Shown: positions 56,822 to 64,000 of the stretch, piece by piece
How the letters are laid out: the number at the start of each line of letters is the position of its first letter
Numbering within the stretch: the first letter of the stretch is position 1
Notes under the pieces: generated by a model
Seen by the model: the letters and a program-made list of their open reading frames with translations, nothing else
The model's database searches: none
What the model was told of the DNA's origin: nothing
Made by a program: the position numbers and the translations under genes
From: Adiantum capillus-veneris
Lineage: Eukaryota > Streptophyta > Polypodiopsida > Polypodiales > Pteridaceae
Direction: 5' to 3'
NCBI GenBank assembly: GCA_014529385.2
Contig: CM043962.1
Coordinates: 37,725,098-37,789,097 of the forward strand
Length of the DNA stretch: 64,000 bases

Positions 56822-57080
56822 ACATAGCCATTACACCTAACATTGGTAAACTTCAGTTGCATTGTCAGGGGTATTCAGGGCACGAGGACTTCTACATCAT
56901 GCCTTTGTAAGATTGTGACGTCCTCCTAGGAGTCCCTTGGTAACATAAGAACAACGCCGTGGTCGACTATTGGGCAAAGAAAGCAACCTTGATGAATGAA
57001 AAGGGTCAAAAAATTGTACTTGATGTAAAACTGAAGGGCGAGTCCATCCCTATGTATCAGCTTTGGCCATTTCCAAATTA
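56822..57080 (+). pseudogene. Gypsy-3 protease, C-terminal part
   Basis: GHEDFYIMPL, a stop, then DCDVLLGVPW, another stop and KNNAVVDYWAKKATLM. The active-site half is lost. Confidence 0.75.
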
Positions 57081-57239
57081 ATGAAATCCAATCTCTTTGT
57101 TTACTCGATCTACTTGAAAGAGTTAAATGATGAACACAGAACGAACATGTCTGAACTTGATAAAGAACGCCAAGATTTTCTCCACACATGTTGCTTGCTT
57201 CTATGGGGGCCTGCCAAGCGAGTTGCCCCCATCTCGTTG

Positions 57240-58500
57240 TGGGTATCACACCATTGATTTGATTCGAGGAAGTACACCAACGAACCGTCCATCTTATGTG
57301 TTAGCCAAGACCAGAATGAAGAGATCATGAACCAAGTGAAATACCTTCTGGAAAAGGGTCTTATCTAGCCGAGTACTTCACCCTGCTGCTCTCCGGTGTT
57401 GTTAGACAGATCTTGGAGAATGTGCATTGATTACGAAGCTCTCAATAAAATCACTATCAAAACCAAATTTCCGATTCCAAGGATCGATGATATTTTTGAC
57501 CGACTTCAGGGATCCTCTTGTTTCAGCAGGATTGATTTGAAAAACGGATATCATGAGGTCAGAATTGCTCCAAGAGATGTCTACAAGACGGCCTTTTGGA
57601 TAAGCTTCGGTTTATATGAATTTTTGGTGATGCCTTTTGGCCTTACCAATGCTCTAGCGACTTTCAACCGAATGATGGATAACATTTTTCGAGAGTATAG
57701 ATCATATGTCGGTACTTTCTTTGATGACATTATAGTCTTCTCCAAGGATGAAGCAGATCATCGACATTATCTACTACAGGTCTTTCAGGCATTGCAGGAT
57801 CACTAGTTAGTTATCAATGCCAAAAAGAGTGAATTTTTCTTACCGGAGTTACAATTTTTAAGACACATCGTCTCAGCAGAGCAGGAGTACAGATGGACCC
57901 GACCAAAGATTGAGACTATGCGTGATTGGCTAGATTTGAAGAATGTTCATGAAGTTAGAAGCTTCTTGGGTTTGTGTTCTTACTATCGACGGTTCATTCG
58001 AAAATTTGCAGAGGTAGCTTCTCATTTGCACATATTGACACAGAAAGGAATCCCTTTCTCGTGGGGACCAACAAAGGTGACTGCCTTTCAGACACTTAAA
58101 GAAACACTGACTACTAGACGAGTGTTGACTTTGTCGGATTTGCAAAATTCATTTGAACTATATTGTGATGCTTGTGGCATGCTCTTACTCAGTGGCGACA
58201 TTACCTACTCGGAGCCAGTTTCACACTTTTCACTGATCATTAGAGTTTACACTACTTCTTGTCACAGCAGTAGTTTTGGAAAAAGCAGATGTGGTGGGTT
58301 AATATCTTGTCACAGTTTCACTTCCAGATTGTCCATGTTCAGGGACATAAAAACTTAGTGGCAAATGCTTTGTCTCCGAAGCCACTAGTCTTGGCTATTT
58401 CCGCGATTCATCATAGAAGCTTTGAGGACATGGTTGATCAGTACGCCACAGATCCGGATTTTTTGATGTATTCACTCGAATACAGAATGAGGAGGTAGTA
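57240..58500 (+). pseudogene. Gypsy-3 RT and RNase H
   Basis: Opens with IDLIRGSTPTNRPSY near 57250. RT: SWRMCIDYEALNKITIK, FSRIDLKNGYHEVRIAPRD, VMPFGLTNALATF, FFDD at 57717-57728, then a stop after QALQDH. RSFLGLCSYYRRFIRKFAEV follows, then a degraded RNase H with a deletion of its central part (the YEKELLAVIHAL motif is missing) and VQGHKNLVANALS near 58340. Confidence 0.9.
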
Positions 58501-58512
58501 GCGGGATATTCT

Positions 58513-59597
58513 ATATGGGATGACTACTTGATGAAGAAAACGATGTTGTGCGTCACACAGCCGTTGAGAGAAAAGGTTTTGACTAAGTACCATTGTCCAC
58601 CTTTTACAAGTCACCGCGGCATCAACACCACCATGAAAGGTGTGGAGCGTTACTTCTTTTGGCCGAGACTCAAGAAAGATGTGGACGACTTTGTACGCAG
58701 TTGTTTAGTATGCCAGAAGGTCAAGTTTGACACACATAAGGCATAGGGATTACTACAGCCTTTACCAATTCCCACCTGCCCCTCGGAAAGTATTGCAATG
58801 GATTTCATTTTTTATCTCCCGAAGACACAGAGTAGGCATGATGGCATTTGGACTGTCATCGACAGATTTAGCAAGCAAGCTCACTTCATTCCAATGAAGA
58901 AAACAGTCAAGCTGGATCATTTAGCGACAATGTTCATTGCACAGATTTTCAGACTACATGGCATGTCTGAGACAATAGTCTTCGACAGAGATCCCGATTC
59001 ACGAGTTTGTTTTGGAGGGCTATTTGGAAGAACATTGACACACGGGTGTAGTTCTCAGATGGGTAGCCTTAGATTGCAAATTCAGTTGTTCTAGATTTAT
59101 AGAAGTCTTACAATTCTAATTAGAAGACTCAATAGGAAAGTTTTTTTCCCTTGGTGGAATTTGCCTATAATAACACAATCCACTCTTCAACGGGGAAGGC
59201 GCCATTTGAGATCATTGAAGGTGCTTCGAAGGTTCCACCCTTACTTAGCACTAAAGATAAGATTTTTGAAGCTGAGCAGTACACGAGAAACTTGGACATT
59301 GCATTTGCCAAGGTCCGGGAGGCTTTAGCAAAATTTCAAGAACAACATAAAAAGGCAGCAGATCGACATCGACGAGATTTGATATTAAAGGAAGACGATT
59401 GGGTGCTCTTACGTTTTGAGAAGACACACCTAAGAAAGAAAAAGAAAAAGGAGCGGCTTTTTTCAAAACTTATCATTAGCTATTATGGCCCTTTCCAGAT
59501 AAAAGAAAAGAAAAATGATGTCTCCTTTAGACTTAAGCTGCCCGATACTTGGAAGATTCACAATGCATTTCATGTGAGTCTATTCAAGCCTTTTTAA
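58513..59597 (+). pseudogene. Gypsy-3 integrase
   Basis: HHCC domain (HCPPFTSHRGINTTMKGVER, CLVCQKVKF), a stop, then MDFIFYLPKTQSRHDGIWTV with the first Asp. FDRDPDSRV stands in place of SDRDP. A degraded stretch (59030-59150) covers the Glu region, then [20 protein letters not shown] and the C-terminus [19 protein letters not shown]. Confidence 0.9.
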
Positions 59598-59613
59598 AGG
59601 TGATGTGCTCGAT

Positions 59614-59800
59614 GATGGGGAGCCTGATGAGTAACCCGAAGTGGAGGAAATCTAGGAGATACTTGTTCCAGAACAGGTTTTGGCACACAAAGACATAAAG
59701 ATAAAAGGTAAATTGATTAGGCGATTCTTGGTTAAATTCAAGAACTATCCTGCATTGGATGCAAAGTGGATGGAGGTGGAGGACCTAGCAGATACTTAGA
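59614..59800 (+). pseudogene. Gypsy-3 chromodomain, with stops
   Basis: [17 protein letters not shown], then [20 protein letters not shown]. Two in-frame stops precede it and one follows. Confidence 0.85.
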
Positions 59801-60397
59801 TTTTGGAACATTACCTTCAAGCATTCGGTTTAGCATAGTGTACTATGATAGAACCCCTAATTCAGCGAGGGTGAATCTAGTGCAACGGGTTTGCACAAGA
59901 GGGGAGTCACTCCACTCCTTTGTCAACGGATTACCCCAATTTTGAATAGTCAGTAATGTCCCCTTTGTGTTTCAGGGATACTAATGGGCTGAGTAGTATT
60001 CTGTTGTATGACTTTATGACAAGAATTCCCGAAAATGAAATTGATTGATTTGTACTTGACTTGTTTAAGTGCAGGAATTGAAAGATGAAATGATTGCAAC
60101 ATTTCGGTCGTATAAATCTCTATAGACATGATTTCAATAAGGATTAGTTAATCGGGCATTCGTGAGGTCCTTAATGGATATAGATGCAATTACTAAATAT
60201 GTTGTCGATGGTATGAGATTTAAAATGAATTTGTCTGTGATGTCAAGTGATGTCCTGTGATGTGAATGTCGTTTTGTACAAAGTGCTAGATATGTCGTGT
60301 CTAGTGCATCGGTACTAATAGTCAGTGTCTACTAAGACAGTTTATGGCCTCTTTCTTATATTTTTCAGGCGTAATCGAGGGCGACTACAATTCTTTC
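59801..60397 (+). other. Gypsy-3 3' untranslated region
   Basis: Non-coding; parallel to 243-847 of Gypsy-1, with the decayed GATGTCAAGTGATGTC repeats near 60240. No other gene. Confidence 0.7.
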
Positions 60398-60408
60398 AAG
60401 AGGAGGTA
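60398..60408 (+). other. Polypurine tract of Gypsy-3
   Basis: AAGAGGAGGTA directly before TGTCAC of the right LTR. Confidence 0.9.
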
Positions 60409-60924
60409 TGTCACAAACTGATGACGTGGCAGTTCCCGGACACACACACACCCTAATAAGGTTGTCCCAACTTTAGGGATTATTGCGGAGGGTCCCAAAG
60501 TGACACTAGGGCATTAAAATAAAGCAAAGCGACTGCTGGCCTGGCTAGCGTATGGATCTCCGTGAATTGCAGTGACTATACGGATCTCCGCAAATCATGA
60601 TGCCAGCTTTTGGAGATTAGTGCTTTTGAGTTTAACTTTTTGGGGCTCTGCTTTTGGGCATCCCTTGTAAGAATAAATACGGCCAAGGGCCTCACTATGC
60701 ATGACATCTAGATGCAGAGACTGAGAGTGAGCACTCGCGGCCTCTTTTGTACTTTGCTCACAGATTAATATAAAAATAAATACCAAAAGGGGCACCAGTC
60801 TTTGGGGCCAATACCTCTTGGCACGGAACTACATCGGGTCGTGTCGTCTCTTGTGAACTGTTTTGAAGTGAATCTCTGCTATGTCGTGGCAAAATCTTGA
60901 CTTGGTGTGTCCAAGTTTGTTGCA
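60409..60924 (+). repeat. 3' LTR of Gypsy-3, 516 bp
   Basis: TGTCAC at 60409 to GCA at 60924, then LINE A10 sequence. Confidence 0.92.
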
Positions 60925-62399
60925 CGAGACCTATGGGACCAACCTTAAAATGGCAGCATGAAATTGTAACAGATCAATGAAGCTAGATGTAGGTGCATTT
61001 GAGGATAGCTTCAAGGGAAGATACATTATTTTTTACTCTGAAATGCATCAGACTCCTGGTGGCACATTACCTAGAGTGACGGGATACCATTGGGAGACTA
61101 CTTGTAAGCAAGAAGTGAGATCAACGCATAGAGGACAGGGGTCAGGAAGTATGGCAACCCTATTCACGGAGGAAGGCAGTCACGGATTGCTTCTCGTCGT
61201 TTGGTATGACAAAAGAAGAGGGCTGCTCTAGCTTGGCTAGAGCAAGATTCATATCAGTTGTTTTTGAGCCAGGATTTAGGCGAGGCATGTTGACTCTTCC
61301 ATAAGCACTCCCCTCCCCCACCGGTCATCACTTCTATGGAGGTATGGGGTCAGTATGCATCATTTCTCTACACCGTCTCGGGGCAGCCACCTCTTCCAGA
61401 TGCGCCAAAGTCATACCCACACCCATGTGATTTCTTTAACGCTGAGATGGTAAAGAGGGCCATTGACATGATGAAGACTAGGAGATCATATGATCATGAT
61501 GTCCTTGTAGCACAGCATTTTACACATGCCAAAGATTTGCTTGTAGAGCTTCTAACAATGATGTTCAACCGTGCCATGTGCAAGGGCCTACCTGATACTT
61601 GGAGTTTGTCAGCGATTGTACCTATCTTCAAGTCAAGGGACTCTATAGAGCTTGAGAACTACCGCACTATCATGATTGGACACACATTGGCACGATTGTA
61701 CGCATCCATCCTTGAGTAGCAGTTGAGTAGATAGACAAAGAGAGGGGGTGTACGGGCAACAGGACATGCAAGTTTCAGAAGAGGATTCTCTACTCTTGAT
61801 CATATCCTGACACTCAGAGCCATTATTGAGGAGGGGAGATCACGTGGGAGACGGCTCTATTGTTGCTTTGTGAACTTCCATAAAGCCTTCGATACAATGT
61901 TCAGAGCTAGATTGATGCGCAAACTGCAAGAGATGGGGGTTCCAAACGAGCTCTATACAAGTCCCTAGTGGGGCATGTATGCACTCTAGAGGGAATTTTT
62001 TATTTGGTTCACTCCACTATTGGGTTGAAACAGGGCTGCCCGCTATCTTCTACACTATTTGACATGTATGTGGATGAGGCTGCTGATTACATTGAGAGGG
62101 ATGGTGATAGAGGAGCACAGTTGGCAAGGACATGGATCCCACTACTGTTACATGTTGATGATATTGTGTTGATTTCCGACTCCTTGGAGGGGGTGCAGCG
62201 TCATTTAGATGCTTCGTACACATTTTCCCATGATAGTGGATTGTTTGTTAACTTGGGGAAGACCAAGGTTATGGACACCACAATGAGTTAGGAGGTCATC
62301 ACCTACTTTGATATATGGTTAGGAGACGATGGAGTATACAGATGCATACATCTATGTTGGGGTAGTCTTCAGTGGACTGGCATTTTCATTGAGGAGAGC
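60925..62399 (+). mobile_element. LINE A10, main fragment
   Basis: It begins at the ORF1/ORF2 junction of LINE A (the same place as 45850 in A9) and runs through RT to 62399, where another LTR starts. It is the most diverged copy. Confidence 0.88.
60950..62399 (+). pseudogene. LINE A10 ORF2 fragment
   Basis: MKLDVGAFEDSFKGRYIIFY marks the endonuclease start. A deletion near 61170 removes the endonuclease core. RT follows: MVKRAIDMMKTRRSYDHDVL, FKSRDSIELENYRTIMIG, GLKQGCPLSSTLFDMYVDEA, and the catalytic box altered to LHVDDIVLIS near 62150. Many stops and frame changes. Confidence 0.87.
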
Positions 62400-63037
62400 T
62401 GTCACAAACTGTTGACATGTCAAAGCCTTGAAGAATAAATCCAACTTGCAAATGTCGGGCGAGGGGCCTAAACCCTAAGAAGAACAAGTAGCATAAGAAT
62501 TCCTACCAACTTATGGGGACCCCGTCCGATGGGGCCCCAACATAAAGGATTAAAATAAAGCAGGACCCGCACACACACACAAACTGATGACATGGTAGCT
62601 TTCCAAAAATTGCACTGACATGATGATGTGGCAGGCTGTACGGATTTCCACGTTTTGCGCTGATTGCTGTATAGAAATTGTGATTTATGCTGGCAGCGTT
62701 TTGGCATTGCTTTTGCACTAGATGCTTTTGAGTTTGAAGGCTTTTCACTGTAAATTGCTTCTGGGGCCTAGGGCCTTTAAATATGTGCTAAGGGCTCATT
62801 CTCTGGCATGCTTCCTGGAGAAGGTGCAGAGTCTGGAGTACCGGCTTGTATTGTGTTGATGCAATATAAAGAAACATCGAAAGGGGGGCCAAGGTTTGGG
62901 GCCAATACTCTCTGGGGTGGAATTCCGCCACTCCGTGTCGCCTGTCGTCTCTCTCTTTCAGTTCAGTTGTGATTGAAGTGTTAGAAGTCTGTTCAGTCTG
63001 TTCTTTTCTATTGGCACGTGGTGCCCGTCTTGTGATA
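62400..63037 (+). repeat. LTR of a fifth gypsy-like element
   Basis: Starts TGTCACAAACTG like the Gypsy-3 LTR and shares parts such as GGGGCCAATACTC and CTTTTGAGTTT, but is longer and diverged. It interrupts LINE A10. A primer-site-like sequence TGATATCAGAGT follows at 63039-63050, so it is probably a 5' LTR whose internal part is lost. Confidence 0.75.
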
Positions 63038-63082
63038 GTGATATCAGAGTATCAGGCGTGTGCTTTTCTAAAAGCATACCAA

Positions 63083-63747
63083 TGTTGGGAGAAGAGGGGG
63101 AGATCGACCGCTTAAAGTACTCAACATAAGCTTTCAAGCCATCACCATCAAACTGTCCACCTCTTCTTCCAATTTCCAAGCACACACACTCACCTAGACT
63201 ATGACACACACACACAGTAAACAGAGAATTGATATAGACAAGCTTGTAAGGAGGTGTAAGAGATGGAGACTAGATTAGAGAGTACACAGCAAAATAACCA
63301 TAGCTTAAGAGAGTAGAGAAGAGAATCTGCAAGAGAAAGGCCTAAATCTAGCCCCAAACTCCACGGCACCTCTCTTGTGGAGTTGGTATTTAATATATTA
63401 TTTTTGAGTTTGAGGTGCCAAAAATTGAGGCCCCTCTTTTACAACCACTTCACTTTTGTAAATGAGTGAAGCTCATTAGTTCTTGCATGACCCATAAGGG
63501 GAGTTCCCACTACAAATATTTACAGAGCCATAATGGCTTATTGAAATGAGATTCTAAGATACTGTGCAACTATAAAATGGCCAAGAATAATTGCCGTCGC
63601 CTCTTCATCAACTCCCCGCATTCCACTCTACAAAATCATCATCAACTCAATTAGTAAAATAAATAGACAGCACATAATTAACCATTACGCCCAGCTATCC
63701 CAATTGCAGTTAACCACTACAACAGGAGGGTGCCCAGTCTCGTAACA
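63083..63747 (-). repeat. 3' LTR of Gypsy-4
   Basis: Minus strand TGTTACGAGACTGG at 63747 to CCCAACA at 63083. The left end is inferred from the TG/CA rule only. The GGTGGGAGGGA purine stretch lies just inside (63748-63758). Confidence 0.7.
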
Positions 63748-63795
63748 TCCCTCCCACCAGGGATAGCAACTGTCCTCAGTTGCTCAATAGAGAAA

Positions 63796-64000
63796 TCAAC
63801 TGGACCGTGAGTGATGGAAAGTGTGGAGAAGGTTGGGAAAGTTGCGAAAAAACTTTTCAGGCATCCAGTTGGCATCCTCTCTAGGGTGGCCCTTGAAAGT
63901 CAAAAGGTAACGGTTATAAACCATTCCAGTGCGTGTAGTGGTGGTCTCATGGTCAACTATTTTGTCAGGGATGAGTTGCTCTTCTTGGTCTACAAGTGAA
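63796..64000 (-). CDS. Gypsy-4 polyprotein C-terminus, chromodomain
   Basis: 68 codons in one open frame from the edge to a TGA at 63798-63796. LIPDKIVDHETTTTRTG, then NRYLLTFKGHPREDANWMPE and FFRNFPNLLHTF. This is a chromodomain in the usual position at the end of a chromoviral integrase. It is of a different family from Gypsy-1 to Gypsy-3. Confidence 0.8.
   Translation of the reverse strand, partial: SLVDQEEQLIPDKIVDHETTTTRTGMVYNRYLLTFKGHPREDANWMPEKFFRNFPNLLHTFHHSRSS

Larger units (their letters stand above)
54451..60924 (+). mobile_element. Gypsy-3, chromovirus related to Gypsy-1
   Basis: A plus-strand element of the Gypsy-1 family with 5'-truncated left LTR, mutated primer site, gag, an unrelated insert, protease, RT, RNase H, integrase, chromodomain, polypurine tract and right LTR. 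Many stops and frame changes mark it as old. It lies in LINE A10. Confidence 0.93.
63083..64000 (-). mobile_element. Gypsy-4, 3' end of a chromovirus
   Basis: 3' LTR at 63083-63747, polypurine tract, and the last codons of the integrase reading frame with a chromodomain running off the right edge. Confidence 0.8.

Overview
The window is nuclear DNA of a land plant. Signs are a spliced DExH-box helicase/CCCH zinc-finger gene of plant type, LTR retrotransposons primed with the plant initiator-Met motif TGGTATCAGAGC, chromodomain gypsy elements, and telobox/TTTAGGG motifs. Nested transposons, multi-kilobase introns and long microsatellites suggest a large genome. A fern or other non-seed plant is my guess, held weakly. 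Apart from one host gene, nearly everything is mobile DNA or satellite.

Layout. 1-6221: Gypsy-1, a minus-strand chromovirus, inserted in copy A1 of a LINE family I call LINE A. 6222-15250: LINE A1 (minus), itself split at 7653-14368 by LINE B, an L1-type plus-strand element with a 16-bp target duplication. 15251-24069: minus-strand LINE A copies A2 to A6 separated by (GA)n arrays. 24092-31215: the 3' part of the host gene, eleven exons running from helicase motif III to the stop codon. 31669-36271: plus-strand LINE A copies A7, A8 and a short one, separated by (CT)n and other simple repeats. 36338-53765: LINE A9, a once near-full-length plus-strand copy split by Gypsy-2 (37040-45445) and by a Copia element (46664-51070, 5-bp target duplication). 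53766-54130: (CT)n and a TTTAGGG-bearing minisatellite. 54146-62399: a diverged LINE A copy (A10) split by Gypsy-3 (54451-60924). 62400-64000: two further LTRs and the 3' end of Gypsy-4.

The most striking feature is LINE A. It has an L1-like ORF1 (coiled coil plus RRM-like domain) and an ORF2 with endonuclease, reverse transcriptase and a terminal cysteine/histidine motif. Its 3' end carries a (CATTT)n tail instead of poly(A). Nearly every copy abuts (CT)n, read on its own coding strand, at its 3' end and also at its 5' end, even where the 5' end is truncated at a different internal point. This is the pattern expected of a retrotransposon that inserts into (CT)n/(GA)n microsatellites with fixed orientation. 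One such array ends 22 bp before a splice acceptor of the host gene.

No transposon copy here has an uninterrupted set of genes. The host gene exons are open, in phase and have GT/AG borders, but motifs I and II are not in view: they either lie beyond the left edge across a very long intron or are lost. All coordinates were read by eye; LINE A borders next to microsatellites are uncertain by several bases.
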